DNA of 64,000 nucleotides. Origin: Blepharisma japonicum (Eukaryota > Ciliophora > Heterotrichea > Heterotrichida > Blepharismidae). The translations under genes were made by a program, and so were the position numbers. Positions 21,001 to 32,409 of this stretch are shown here, in pieces. The notes below the pieces were generated by a model that saw only the letters and a program-made list of their open reading frames with translations, did no database searches and was not told the origin of the DNA. The stretch spans positions 62,001 to 126,000 of the forward strand of contig CATKHK010000052.1 of assembly GCA_949751835.1 (NCBI GenBank), read 5' to 3'. The first letter of the stretch is position 1. Every line of letters starts with the position of its first letter.

Positions 21001-21510
21001 ATGGCTGGAAGAGCAGCACCAAAAGGCAAAGGATTTAATCCAAAGCAATACGAAAGACCAGGGCTCACAGAAGATGAGATTGAAGAAATCAAAGAAGCCT
21101 TCGATCTTTTTGACACTGATGGATCTGGAACAATTGACCCTCGTGAACTCAAGTCCGCAATGCAATCTCTCGGCTTCGAAGCCAAGAATCAGACAATTTA
21201 CCAAATGATCAGCGACCTAGACAAAGACGGCTCAGGTGCAATTGATTTTGATGAATTCTTGGACATGATGACAGCAAGAATGAGTGATAAGGACACTAGA
21301 GAAGACATCAACAAGGTCTTTAGACTTTTTGATGATGACAAAACAGGCTATATCACTATCAAGAACTTAAGAAGAGTTGCCAGAGAGCTTGGAGAAACAA
21401 TGACTGATGAAGAACTCTTAGAAATGATCGAAAGAGCTGATTCAGATGGGGATGGACAAGTAACTCCAGAAGACTTCTACAACATCATGACTAAGAAAGC
21501 TTTCCCTTAA
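21001..21510 (+). CDS. CETN: Centrin (caltractin)
   Basis: 169 residues with four EF-hand positions. Hand 1 (Asp-Thr-Asp-Gly-Ser-Gly-Thr), hand 2 (Asp-Lys-Asp-Gly-Ser-Gly-Ala) and hand 4 (Asp-Ser-Asp-Gly-Asp-Gly-Gln) have good calcium ligands. Hand 3 (Asp-Asp-Asp-Lys-Thr-Gly-Tyr-Ile) ends in Asn at the position normally Glu, so is probably weak. The spacing and the terminal Lys-Lys-Ala-Phe-Pro are centrin-like rather than calmodulin-like. Centrins sit at basal bodies and, in heterotrichs, in contractile cortical fibres. The short basic N-terminus (Ala/Lys/Gly/Pro) is typical. Stop TAA, only 41 bp before the next start on the same strand. Confidence 0.96.
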   Translation: MAGRAAPKGKGFNPKQYERPGLTEDEIEEIKEAFDLFDTDGSGTIDPRELKSAMQSLGFEAKNQTIYQMISDLDKDGSGAIDFDEFLDMMTARMSDKDTREDINKVFRLFDDDKTGYITIKNLRRVARELGETMTDEELLEMIERADSDGDGQVTPEDFYNIMTKKAFP

Positions 21511-21551
21511 CTTATCGTTAAGTATTTATTTAATCAGCTTTATTATTTAAT

Positions 21552-22868
21552 ATGGTCAAAGTAAAAACCATAGTTCGCATCCAAGAGGAAGAGTCCAGAG
21601 AAACACAGAACGATATTTTTAAACGCCACAAAAATACAGATTCAACTTTGCATCCTTTTCAACAAGCTAGAGAGTATGTCAGAGCACTAAATGCTGCAAA
21701 GCTGGAAAAGATTTTTGCAAAGCCTTTTATAGCAGCTCTAAAAGACCACACAGATTCTGTTTTATCGCTCGCAAGATCTGATAAATATTTAAGTCTTGCA
21801 GTTTCAGGCAGTGCCAATGGTGAAATCAAGCTGTGGGATCTTACCAAAATGACTTGCAAATTATCAATGAATGATGCCCATGCAGGCTTTGTCAATGGTC
21901 TCAGCATGAGAGGAGACTATTTTGCTTCTGCTGGAAGAGATTCTGTGATAAAACTATGGAGTTTTGATGGAAAATCAGAGATTTATAATTCATCAATGCC
22001 CTTAAATGCAGTGGACATTTCTTGGGAAGGAGATTTGTTTGCTTCTTGTGGGCATGATGGAGTCCAAGTGTGGGATTTCAAACGGTCTGAACCTTTAAGT
22101 GAATATCAATGGGGGTCAGACTCAACTACAAAGATTAAGTACAATCCTACTGAGTTTCATTTACTAGGGACTACAGTTACTGATAGAAGCATCATTTTGA
22201 TAGATACTCGAGCAAACTCTTGCTTACAAAAATTCACTCTTAAAATGAAATCTAATGACTTTGCATGGAACCCTAGGGAGCCAATGAATTTTACAGTCGC
22301 AAACGAAGACACCAACTTATACACTTTTGATATGAGAAACTTATCAGAGCCCATAAAAATCCACAAAGATCACATAAATGCTGTCACTAGTGTTTCTTAC
22401 AACCCAACAGGCAGAGAATTTGCTTCCGGCTCTTTTGATAAAACAGTAAGGATTTTTGATGTTAGGGATGGCAGAAGTAAAGAAGTTTACCACACAAGGA
22501 GAATGCAATGGATTCACGCAGTTGAGTTTACAGGTGACGGAAAATTCGTGCTGACTGGTTCTGATGACACAAATGTGAGGGTCTGGAAAGCAAAAGCAGA
22601 CGAACAACTTAAAACCTTAATGCCAAGAGAACAAGAAGCAATAAATTATAGAGAAAGGCTTAAAAAGAAATATCAGTATGTCCCAGAGATGAGGAGGATA
22701 TTGAAGCATCGACATTTGCCAAGATATTTGTTTAAGACAAGAAAGATTAAACAGATTCAAAAAGAAAGCGAGTTTAGAAAGGAAAGAAATAGAAGAGCAC
22801 ACACAAAGCCTGAAAATATTAAAAATATCAAAGAGAAGAGCACAGTTGTTATTAATGAAGAAGAGTAG
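21552..22868 (+). CDS. DCAF13: DCAF13 / Sof1, WD40 ribosome-biogenesis factor
   Basis: 438 residues, no TGA codon. The N-terminal signature (Arg-x-His-Lys-Asn...His-Pro-Phe-Gln-Gln-Ala-Arg-Glu-Tyr-x-Arg-Ala-Leu-Asn-Ala-x-Lys-Leu) and a C-terminal basic helix after the propeller are specific to Sof1/DCAF13. Seven WD-type repeats lie between ~60 and ~350, with Trp-Asp pairs such as Lys-Leu-Trp-Asp-Leu. The family acts in the small-subunit processome for 18S rRNA maturation in the nucleolus. Length matches the family (~445). Stop TAG, 42 bp before the next gene. Confidence 0.96.
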   Translation: MVKVKTIVRIQEEESRETQNDIFKRHKNTDSTLHPFQQAREYVRALNAAKLEKIFAKPFIAALKDHTDSVLSLARSDKYLSLAVSGSANGEIKLWDLTKMTCKLSMNDAHAGFVNGLSMRGDYFASAGRDSVIKLWSFDGKSEIYNSSMPLNAVDISWEGDLFASCGHDGVQVWDFKRSEPLSEYQWGSDSTTKIKYNPTEFHLLGTTVTDRSIILIDTRANSCLQKFTLKMKSNDFAWNPREPMNFTVANEDTNLYTFDMRNLSEPIKIHKDHINAVTSVSYNPTGREFASGSFDKTVRIFDVRDGRSKEVYHTRRMQWIHAVEFTGDGKFVLTGSDDTNVRVWKAKADEQLKTLMPREQEAINYRERLKKKYQYVPEMRRILKHRHLPRYLFKTRKIKQIQKESEFRKERNRRAHTKPENIKNIKEKSTVVINEEE

Positions 22869-22910
22869 CAATAACATAACATTTTTAATAAGAAATATGG
22901 ATAATTTATA

Positions 22911-23849
22911 ATGAATGGGCTTGGGGTCTGTGGGATTATTTCTGTCATTATTTATGTGGCACTTCATAATTGGACTTTTATAATCATATTTGCTTTATTT
23001 TTGGGAGCTTATTTTACGCTGTCTGCTATTCTGACGCCTTCAGAATCTTTAAAATATTACACAAATAGTACTAAAGAGAGAATTTCTGCTTGGAGCGATC
23101 CTGATGGTCCTGAGATTATTTCACATCGAAAAGTAAGGATTTCTAATGCTCTTAGGCTAATTGAAAAAATTAATCAGAAAACAGGGAAAAAAGTCACCAT
23201 CACTCATTTAGCCTGCAAAGCTGTCGGAATGACTTTAAAAGAATTTCCTGATTTGAACGGGCATCTTTCAATGGGAAATTTTGTCCCATTTGAAACTGCA
23301 GATGTTGGGTGCTTAGTTTCTATTGACGATGGAAAAGATTTAGCTTATTTTTGTTATAGGGATGCTGGAGAAAAATCATTGATGAATATTTTTGAAGACT
23401 CTGAAACAAAGGTAAAATCATTAAAAATCGGAGAAGAGAGGCGGAAACACGAAAATGCAAGCAAGCCTTTTTGGCTAATTCCATCTTGTTTTGCTGGAAT
23501 TGTGATAGAAATTATTTCTTATATAGTTGCTGCTCTTGGAATTCCGCTGAAATTTTTAAATACACAAAAATTTCCTGCTGGTGGAGCAGTGATAACAAAT
23601 GTTGGGATGACAGGAATAGAAATGGGATATGCCCCTTTTCCCAGTATTATGCGAGTTGGGCTAGTCATTTTACTTTCTGTTATACGTGATGAGGTAACTG
23701 TTATTGATGGAAAAGCAAGTGTTGAAAAAATGCTTACTTTATTGTTTACTTTTGATCACAGATTTTGCGATGGGATTTATGCAGCTAAAGCTCAAAATAG
23801 AATTAAAGAGATCCTAGAAAGTCCTGAGGAGCTTATTGATATTGAATAG
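22911..23849 (+). CDS. Membrane-anchored E2-type acyltransferase domain protein
   Basis: 312 residues. One or two hydrophobic helices at the N-terminus (~8-45) are followed directly by a 2-oxoacid dehydrogenase E2 catalytic fold: substrate-binding Thr-His-Leu-Ala...Gly, Ala-Val-Ile-Thr-Asn-Val-Gly-Met near 226-233, and the catalytic His283-Arg-Phe-Cys-Asp287-Gly288 signature (HxxxDG). There is no lipoyl domain, no E1/E3-binding domain and no mitochondrial presequence, so it is not a normal pyruvate dehydrogenase subunit. An internal hydrophobic stretch (~188-212) may be another membrane contact. It probably transfers acyl groups from CoA to an unknown acceptor at a membrane. Stop TAG. Confidence 0.85.
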   Translation: MNGLGVCGIISVIIYVALHNWTFIIIFALFLGAYFTLSAILTPSESLKYYTNSTKERISAWSDPDGPEIISHRKVRISNALRLIEKINQKTGKKVTITHLACKAVGMTLKEFPDLNGHLSMGNFVPFETADVGCLVSIDDGKDLAYFCYRDAGEKSLMNIFEDSETKVKSLKIGEERRKHENASKPFWLIPSCFAGIVIEIISYIVAALGIPLKFLNTQKFPAGGAVITNVGMTGIEMGYAPFPSIMRVGLVILLSVIRDEVTVIDGKASVEKMLTLLFTFDHRFCDGIYAAKAQNRIKEILESPEELIDIE

Positions 23850-23927
23850 AAAAAATGATTCTTTTTTAACTGTTTAAATAATCATATTGAGAAATTTATA
23901 TTAAAAGGTAAATAAAATAATAAATTA

Positions 23928-26171
23928 TTACTCGAATTGCACACAGAACATTTTTATATTCTTTGGATCATAAAGAGGCATGTATTGATTTTTTAAATAA
24001 ATAATTCCCCAAATAGAGCATGATAGTCACAGTCTTGTGATAGGATTATTCAAATATTTTCTCGTTACAATAGGATGTGGGACTGGCAAAATTCCAACAA
24101 GCACCTCTTCTTGTATTAGGTCAATTAGTTCTTTATCTTGGCATTTTGGGTTTTTCAACGTATAGCTTTCCAACTCAGGCAGCAATTCCTGTATGCAGAC
24201 CATCGGAACTGCCATAGGTAGCTTCTTTTTTCACGATGTCAACCATTGTTGGGATGGTTTTCAATCTTCTTCACTAGGTAGATTCTGTGCTGTGTTTGTA
24301 TTTTCAATCTCATCAGATTCAGCACTTACATGGCTTTGCAAAATTGAAGAATTCACCACTTTTTCTTCAACTCTTTCCGAAAGTAGCCCAATAATTCTAT
24401 TTTCAGGGATCTTTTCTTCCTCAATTCCTGCTTCTTCACTTTTTTTACTTTCCTCACTTTTTTTCGTTTCTTCTTTATTGTTTTCTTCCTCTTCTATTTT
24501 CAATTTATTCAATTTTACAAATAAATCTTTTTTCCTGATAATATATAAAATTAAATATGCGCTTGCTTGCCACTGGTATTGAATTAGATTTGCTATGATT
24601 TCAAGCACATAAAAAATTAAATAATGGTTTGTAGGGGCAGCAAGGAGTCATCTTTGTAAAGAAAATGTTTCAAAAAACCTAATAATTGTTTGTGAAGAGA
24701 CTACTGATAGAGATTTGAGATATGGAGATATGTTTGTGATTATTATAAGCAAGCTTGGATATATCCCTTCTAAAGCTTGTTTTCCAGCTTGAATGATTTT
24801 TCCAACAGTAATAATTAAAACGTCTGCATAAGTTCCATTAAAATTAGGGAAACTGACAGGTAAATTGCCTGAATACTTTGCATTGAGAGAAACAGAGAAT
24901 TTTCTATTTTCACTCAGTTTGATTAAAATATTTGTGATAATGCACAATAAGCCATAGTGGCTTACTGATTCCATTTTTTCTAATATGCAGTATATAATTG
25001 GCACTATCAGCTCTTTTGCATTACTTTTTATAAGATAGCTACAAAATTTTTCATTTGACTCTATAAGAAGCCAAAGCAAAATCAAAATTTCCTCAGTACA
25101 GGGCACTATTTTTTGTGAAGAAGGGAGATATGTGTTCTGTGCAACAATCCCAGTTGTTACTATTTTGTTGATTCCTGTAAGGATTTTTTGAAAATCTTCA
25201 TCTTTGGAGATATCTCGTAGTCTCAGCAGCATTTCATTTCTGAATAAAGCCCCTTGGGTAGCTTGTCTGGTTTCAATCAGCTGTTTGGCTCTCAATTCAT
25301 GAGGTTTTAACTTTTTAAGGCGCTCATCATTAGGAGGTACAAATTCAATCATAAGAATCAAAATATCTAACGAGCTCTGTAGCGCTCTTTCTTTTACCGC
25401 CGAAGACCAATAGCTAGCATAGGGTAGATTTCACATTCCATACGGATCATACGAAATCAATATATTCACAATTGAATAGAATAGCTGTGCACTAAATGGA
25501 ATTGCTTGTGAGCACAAAAGTCAAAGCCATGGGTTTACTCTTTCACTCATTTTACTCATTTCTTCATACATATTCTCTCCAATACATGCCAAAATCAGCC
25601 TTAATAGCTCATATCGATTATCCCACATCTGTGTACTTACATCTTCACCAATATTTGGAGTCAATAACCCTCCTTTTCACAACAAAGCAAGCTCTACTTG
25701 ATTGAAATTATCAATGCTTGTTCTCTGTAAAGATGCAACCACTGAATAAAGTGGAGTAAACATCAACCCTACACAGGCTTTTAATAGCCTAAAAGCTCGT
25801 GGATTTTCTCCCCACCAAAAATCATAAAATCCTGTGTGTTCTTGATTTTCTAGTGTAAAAGGAACTATTCTTGTCAAAAATCTGACAGCGTTGTTGACAG
25901 CGATCATTCTATTGCTATTCAATTCCTCCACTTGTTGCCATGCTTCATCCATAAAAATCAAGCTATACTCAATGATGTGGTAAAGATTATTCGGCTTATC
26001 TTCTATTAATTTTCTTACGTCATCAGAAAGGACCATTGCAAAAACGTCTTCACTTGTAACTGGAAGCGTAAAAAACATGTCCCAAAACTCAGTTTCTGAA
26101 TCAGGTATATTTTCGTTCAATAAATGCTGGATTTGGTCACGGAAAATCGTCCGACTGTCTGTATTCCCCAT
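23928..26171 (-). CDS. HID1: HID1 homologue (Golgi/dense-core vesicle sorting)
   Basis: 747 residues in one frame, with TGA as Trp at several sites. I chose the ATG at 26171 because it gives Met-Gly-Asn-Thr-Asp-Ser, a myristoylation signal as in animal HID1, and leaves 17 bp to the stop of the gene before it; the ATG at 26195 would overlap that gene. Similarity to HID1 covers the N-terminus (Phe-Trp-Asp-x-Phe-Phe), the Asn-Pro-Trp...Ser-Tyr-Asp-Pro-Tyr-Gly block, the Phe-Val-Pro-Pro-Asn-Asp-Glu...Leu block and the C-terminal Trp-Gly-Ile-Ile-Tyr-Leu. A Glu/Lys-rich linker lies at ~510-560. HID1 acts in trans-Golgi cargo sorting. Stop TAA. Confidence 0.92.
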
Positions 26172-26188
26172 TTTCTTAAAAATTAATT

Positions 26189-27796
26189 TTAGCATTTTTT
26201 ATAAACAATGAGATAAGGGTTTTTTGCCAAGACTTCTTTTAAGCTGGTTTTGGAGCATACAGCGTCGTCAAATTCATACCAAAAATTCCCTCTCTTACAG
26301 TACGAAACATAATGTCCTGATAATATTGATCCGTAGTGCACAGCGGCTCCCACAAGTTTGTAATCTGCTTTTTCTTCGCAAAATGGACTTAAATCCAAAA
26401 ACTTGTGGAATTTGCACGGAAAATCTAATTTTTGTGATCCACCTAAGGATCTGAACCGCTTCAACTGAATGATTAATGCGGTTGGGGCTTTTGAAAACAT
26501 AAGTTTTTTTGTTGCATTTACTCTTGAGTTGCAGCCTTCACAAAAAATGCAAACACTTTCATCTTTTGTGTAGCTTTGGATGCTTTTTATAATGGAGGAG
26601 TTAAGTTCTAATTGAATATCAATAAAAGGCTCCTTAGTAATTGAAGTATGTCCACATGAGTTGCATTTTAAATGGCTACTGGTGACACCGTTAAAAATGT
26701 CTCTTGCAAGCACATTTTCAGGAAGTTCTCTTTCGAGTCTATTAATAGTGAATCTTATAAACTCTGGCAAATCATGCTGCTTTCCAGGAGAAAAGTGCTG
26801 GCTAATATACTTCCAAAGTCTAACAGGCCTCACAACTCCTTTATTCAGTCTGAAAATTGACTTGGTCAATTCACTGACAAGCTCAGCATACACAAATTTG
26901 TTTGTCGAAAACTCTATTTGGTAAAAATAGTCTCTAAAAGGCACAATGCTCATTAAGCACTGCATGCCTGCATTCATATAGCAAAAAAACCCAGGATTTT
27001 CCAACCCCACTTTTCCTCTTCGCAGTGTTGGAGCATTAAAAGCATGAGGATGCCCAATATGCAAGCTAGAATTTTCACCTGCTGATGATATTGTGTCTGA
27101 ATGTGAAGCTTCAATGTTTTCGTCCATCAAAGTGACGACCTGAACTTCTTCTTCTGGGTCAATTTTAGATTTAGATGGGCTTGTGTATGTTATATCTTTC
27201 GAATCCATATAAGGTTCAGCTGCAAAATCAAAGGATTTATTTAAATTATCGTTGGCAGTTTTTGAGATTTCTTCAGCAAATTTATTATTTGTTGAGAGGA
27301 CCTGGGAGAGATGTCTTTTATGACTGGCTACAGATAGCTCTTCATATCTAGCTGGTGTTTCAGCTCCATATCGGTCCTTTAAGAAGAGCCATTGAGCTTT
27401 ATTAAGAATCCTGTAGTCAAGTTTTAGTTTTAAACCTTTTTTAATTTTTCCTTCAATGTCTAGCAATTTTTTGGTTTTAATTTTTCCTGGCAATTTGTTG
27501 CCGTTTATATACCTTGCTCATTCTTTGATTCAGCCTGACTCAACTAGATAGAGCTCTGTGCTATCTTTGATTTTTTCAAGATCTAGCAAATGGGTGTATT
27601 CTTCTTCTCTACTTAATTTAGTGCAGGTGGGGTCTTCTGGAGGATTTACCATTATTGAACTCTCTTCTAGAACAACTTCTGGAAGGAGACGCATTAAGAA
27701 ATCGTGATCTCTGTGCTTTTTTATTGGCTTTTCCTCGATATAAAATAGTTGTGAGCCAAAAATTGATGAGTTTTTAGGGATAGCTTCAATGATCAT
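26189..27796 (-). CDS. Ubiquitin-specific protease with N-terminal DUSP domain
   Basis: 535 residues; two TGA codons encode Trp in Gly-Trp-Ile-Lys-Glu-Trp of the N-terminal DUSP domain (~80-150). The USP catalytic domain follows: Cys272 in Gly-Phe-Phe-Cys-Tyr-Met-Asn (usual Gly-Asn-Thr-Cys), a zinc-ribbon pair of CxxC motifs (Cys-Asn-Ser-Cys, Cys-x-x-Cys-x-x-Cys), and a His/Asp box His-Tyr-Gly...Gly-His-Tyr-Val-Ser-Tyr-Cys...Tyr-Glu-Phe-Asp-Asp. All triad residues are present, so an active deubiquitinase is likely. The catalytic domain is compact (~320 residues) without the large insertions of USP4/15. Stop TAA. Confidence 0.93.
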
Positions 27797-28726
27797 TTTT
27801 ATATTAGAATTCAGTGATTAGATTTATTTTAAAATAATGTGGTTAAGTTACTGAATTATGAAAGTAGTGGGTAAGTTTAAATTTAGGTAGGTTTTAATTG
27901 TTAATTATAGAAGACAAGAATTTGTTGAATACTGATCATTTTTTATTATTATTGTTTTGATTTGGTAATTTTATGAAAAATGTGTAATTTAATAAAAGAA
28001 AATTCTGAAAGATAATTGATTATTTTATCAGAGCTAATGAGAGAATATATAAACATAAAGTTATATGCAGCTTTCTAAAGACAAATCAGTTTTAGATGGC
28101 TACTTCTATGTTTTAAATTAACTATAAAACCCGAAAGCTTTATTCGTTTTAAAGGATTTTTACTATGGTATTAATTGGAATTATAGATAAAATTTTAGTT
28201 ACTCTGCCTTTTATGCTATTAATAAAAGAAAAATAAAATAATAATTTAAATCATTTTGATGATTTTAAACTGACATCAGTATTGCTAATTAACTACTGTA
28301 TTATAGAGCTTGAAAGAAACAGCTAATAATTGATTTCCAAATACTAGTCAAAAATGTATTATTTTAGGTTTTCAAGTATGGAATAAAAAGAAATATTATA
28401 AAATCAAAGACGGAATAGCTGATACATAATCAATCAATAGAAAAAATAATTGTAAGAATTCAAATTGGTGTAATAAACTTTATGAAAAAATTATCCCCCT
28501 TCTCCATAGTTCAATTTATTATATTAAATCAAATCAGGAATCTTGCTATTTCAAGAATTATGTTATAATTATTGCTTTTCTTGTATTTGAATATCTTATT
28601 CTAAATAATTTCAAGCGTTTCAAAATTAAAAATAAGTAATATACTTTAGAGTTTTATTAAAATTATGCTTCAAGTCTTATTTTTTATTAAATTGCAATTA
28701 ATTTTGATACCAGAATTAATTCGGCT
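27797..28726. other. Long intergenic spacer
   Basis: 930 bp between the start of the USP gene and the 3' end of the WD40 gene on the same strand. Very AT-rich, no frame longer than noise, no tRNA-like fold or tandem repeat found by eye. Confidence 0.5.
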
Positions 28727-30940
28727 TTATTCAGATATCCTAAACATATCAAAATTTCATAATTTGATTATATTTTCACTTTCAGATATAAGAAAATGCT
28801 CGTTTGCGGAGAAGACGATAATCTTAGCCAATCCCTTATGAGCAGCTATGGTTCGAGCCAATTTTTGTTTCTGAAAATTTCATACCATTATTTTTCCTTC
28901 TCCATCACCTCAAACTATCCTTTTTCCTGTAGGTGCCCATACAATAGTATCAATTCAAACTTCTGGTTCGAATTCTTTAAGTATCTTCACCTTATTTTGC
29001 TTCATTCCTCCTAAATATCAAATCTTAAAATTTGAATCCCAGTGAAAGGTAGCTAAAAAGTTTCAACAATTTGATATGTTTATTGAATGATAATTTTGAT
29101 AATATGTAATAGGCTCACCCAGCAGCTCTTGATTATCCGTCCTTCAAATTCTTATAAATGCATCATAAGAGACTGTCAATAAAAAATTGCCACAGGGTGA
29201 TCAATGGCATATTAAAATAGAATTGTAATTAAAACTTCATTTTGCAATTATTTTATTTGTATCAATTTCTCTTATTATCACAATCCCTGATTGACCCCAG
29301 GCCATGATTTTTTTACTATCAGGAGAAAACTCAATAGATTGGGATGTGTAATCTGTTTGTATGATCTTTAAGAAAAACTTATCGTAAATATTTCAAATTT
29401 TAATCCATGGATCTTTTCCTGTACTAGCCAAATAATTATCTGACCAGCAAATACATGAAACTCCTGAATAATGAGCCTCAAATTGTTTGATTATATTCTG
29501 ATTTTCGGTTGAAAATATAAAAATCAATCCTTCATCAGTCGCAACAGCAAAAAATTGACTATCTTGAGAAAAAGAAATCATTGTTATTCCTTTTTTTGTA
29601 AGAGGTTTCTTTTTGAGCTCAGAATTTCGCGGGATTTTTAGTGCTTTTAATTTTTTATCATTTGTTCCTAGAATAATGTATTTTCCATGTGGAGAAAAAA
29701 CAGGGCGATTATTTTCTATATTTTTATTTTTCAATATTTCGTATTTTGTCTCTTTTATAGATAAATCAAGAACTTCAATTCCATAATCTTTTATTTCTAA
29801 TGCTAAATATTTTCCATTTGGTGAAAATACAAAAGAGCATCTTCGTGCAAAAGTTCAAATTGCTTCAATTTTTTCAGTTTCATATACAGAGATCTTGTCC
29901 TCAGTAGAAAAGCAAGCTATATATTTGTGGTCAGAAGATATAGCAGTTGGGAGGGAATCTAGGTAATTAATCTGATTTATTTTTTTATTTGTAGATAAAT
30001 CCCATTTGCTGAGAGCATTTACCTCTAAAACGAGCAAATTATTTCTCGAAACTGAATAAAATGCTAAAACTGATAAACTAAATCCTTTAATTTCATTCAC
30101 AACTTGCTTTGAATTTATGTGATAGATTTTTATAACTGCTTTTCTCTCAGGGGATACCCAAACCAAGCTCATGTAGTTATTACAAGGTGAGAAGCTAGAA
30201 AAACTGCATGGCTTTGGAAAATGGGAAATTTGAAGTTTTGAAGAGGTGCTCCATAAATCTACTATCATCTTTATACTATTTATTGATAATAAATAGTTTC
30301 CATTACAGGAAAATGATAGAGACTCAATAGGTGAAATTTCCCCAATAAAAGGACCAATTTCTCAGTAGGTTTTTGCATCATATAAAATTATAGTTTCACC
30401 ATCGAATGAAATTGCAAAAAATTTCCCACAAGGTGAATTCGCTAGAATTTTAACATTAGCATTTAATCCAGTTATCAAAAGTTTTTCTCCGAAATCTGCT
30501 TTAGCCATGTCACAGTTTCTAAAGTTAGCATCGTAGATCTGTGTATTTAATAACTTAACTCTATGAAGATTACTAGACTCGAAATTTGTGCCAGTTATAA
30601 TTCCATATGATAAGTCAGCATAAGGGATTTTTATCCTGCTTAAGTTTTTATTTGCAAATGAAAAACGAGCTTTATTGAGAATTGTGATAGCATTGCTTGC
30701 TGCTAGGCTTATTGAGTTAGATTTTCTTGATAATAGAATTATGTTATAAAGATTTTGCTTTAAATCTTCTGTGAGCAGATCATTGATAAAGTTTGCTAAC
30801 TTAAGTAGAGAGTTAAGAGACAATTTATTCAAATAGCTTTTTTCTAATGTCTTGAGACTGCTTGATTTGCAAAAGTTTCTGATAATTTTTTTCGCTAAAA
30901 TCAAATTAATTCGTGCTTGGCTCAGCTTATTGTATCTCAT
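28727..30940 (-). CDS. Pentapeptide / WD40 protein lacking a U-box
   Basis: 737 residues with TGA read as Trp many times; in the last ~225 residues ten Trp codons are TGA and three TGG. The first Met in frame is at 30940. A helical region (~1-85) is followed by pentapeptide-like repeats (Ala-Asp-Leu-Ser-Tyr, Thr-Asn-Phe-Glu-Ser-Ser-Asn-Leu, Lys-Ala-Asp-Phe-Gly) at ~95-150, then WD40-type repeats with Ser-Pro-Cys/Asn-Gly-x-Tyr/Phe turns to the end. It is a paralogue of the U-box protein at 40286-43153, but begins where that protein has already run ~230 residues, so lacks its U-box. Function unknown; probably a scaffold. Confidence 0.88.
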
Positions 30941-31082
30941 ATTTTTATATAAATAAAAAAAATCCTTAGTTTCCAAATTTGCGATTTTGACGCATTAGAA
31001 ATTTAAAGAAAGAAAAACTTGTGGCAAGTAATTAAATTTCAGTTTTTGAAAATTTTAGTTTTTGATATTTGATATTTCACAC

Positions 31083-31316
31083 TGATTGAGATAATCTGAG
31101 ATGATAGTTACTACAGAAATCAACGTTGCTTGTTATCTATGCAAAAAGAATGAGCATGTAGCTATCAACTGCTTGATGATAGTTATACTTACTGAAGATC
31201 CAGAAAAACGAGAAGGGCATAAAAACATGCAAGGACTTATAACAATCAAATTTGACACTGTGAAATTCAATTTTGATGAGAAATGCAAAGGAAATGAGCT
31301 TTTGACTGAAAGATAA
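31083..31316 (+). pseudogene. Remnant of K+ channel C-terminal CCHC region
   Basis: Nucleotides ~31083-31250 are clearly similar to 33945-34110 of the intact channel gene (for example TCAACGTTGC followed by TGTTATCTATG in both, and the Cys-Tyr-Leu-Cys-Lys-Lys-Asn...His-Val-Ala-Ile-Asn-Cys knuckle). The similarity fades on both sides. The frame stays open to a TAA at 31314, but there is no channel, pore or CNBD upstream. It looks like the surviving 3' piece of an old tandem copy of the channel gene, ~1.1 kb upstream of the intact one. Confidence 0.75.
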
Positions 31317-32409
31317 AAAAGCGTTTGACTATTCTATGCTGCTGGAACCATTAATCAGTAGCAATGTCTCTATAAATGTGTTCTTATAAAAAATTAAAGG
31401 CAAAGACTGAATCAAAATTTTGTCAATTGTAAATAAGTGGTCAACTATAATTTGTCACTCATGCTGAAGAGAAAATGAAGCTTTGAAGTTAAAATGTTAG
31501 AGGAAACCGTGCTTTTATAAAAAAAATTATTTGCAAGTTTAATAGGAGGTTTGTGGCTGATATTCAATCACAAGTGACGTTTCCGAAAAAAATAGACATT
31601 CAGAGAACAATAAAGCTTATCATAATTCTATGAAGAGTTATAAGATCCTAGATATGTCCTTAGAGTTGAATTTTGAGCAATCAGGATTCATCAATACTTA
31701 TTAAGATTACAAGCATCATAATCACTTTTTCAAGTTTAAAAAAGAATGGGTCAAACAGTGAATAGCCAAGTGGTTTCTCTGGGATATATTCCTGATTGCC
31801 TATGCATGTTTATGAAAGAAAATCCCTTCATCATTTGGCAATGACTTATTTATGATTAATAAGGGATATTAATTGTGATATTCGACTTCACTCAAAAAGC
31901 GCCTTGAGTTTTTCTATTGATATTGTCGTATAATCAGAGACAACTTGAAAGAAAGAAATTATTTACTCTTTTCTTCTAGAAAAGCAGCGTAAACGGCTTT
32001 TTCTCTACTGGCATCCTGAAGTACGAAAGGTCTTTTACTATTTAATCATTTTTATAATATTATCATTTGAGATTATTTCATTTGAGACTTAGGGAAGATT
32101 CTGATACTTTGCTATTGGCAAAATAAAAAAAATGTTGCATATAAACTTGTGAATTTAGAAGAAATAGATGACCCACAGCAGCTCCCTTACCTCAAAGCTG
32201 TAAAAGAGCTGCTCGCATTAATTGGCGAGATAATATAGCATGATTAAGAAGGATTCCTAAATCTCATGGACCTTGATCTACAACTCATTCCCATATACCA
32301 AAATCCGAGCCGCATTTATTGATCTAGGAAAAGCACATTGATGAATTTAGTAGTTATATATAAAATAATTTTATCATTTCTTAAATGGAACTTAGTAAAT
32401 TAGAAATAG
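31317..32409. pseudogene. Spacer with decayed coding-like stretches
   Basis: Two stretches have coding texture but are interrupted by TAA/TAG: about 31632-32025 (Lys/Phe/Trp/Tyr-rich) and about 32110-32335 (Leu/Glu-rich helical). Neither gives an intact frame with TGA as Trp, and I recognise no family. They may be debris of decayed host genes or of a mobile element. No terminal repeats seen. Confidence 0.4.

Noticed and set aside
26172-26195. Upstream ATG of HID1 at 26195
   Set aside because: It would overlap the preceding gene and hide the Met-Gly myristoylation start.
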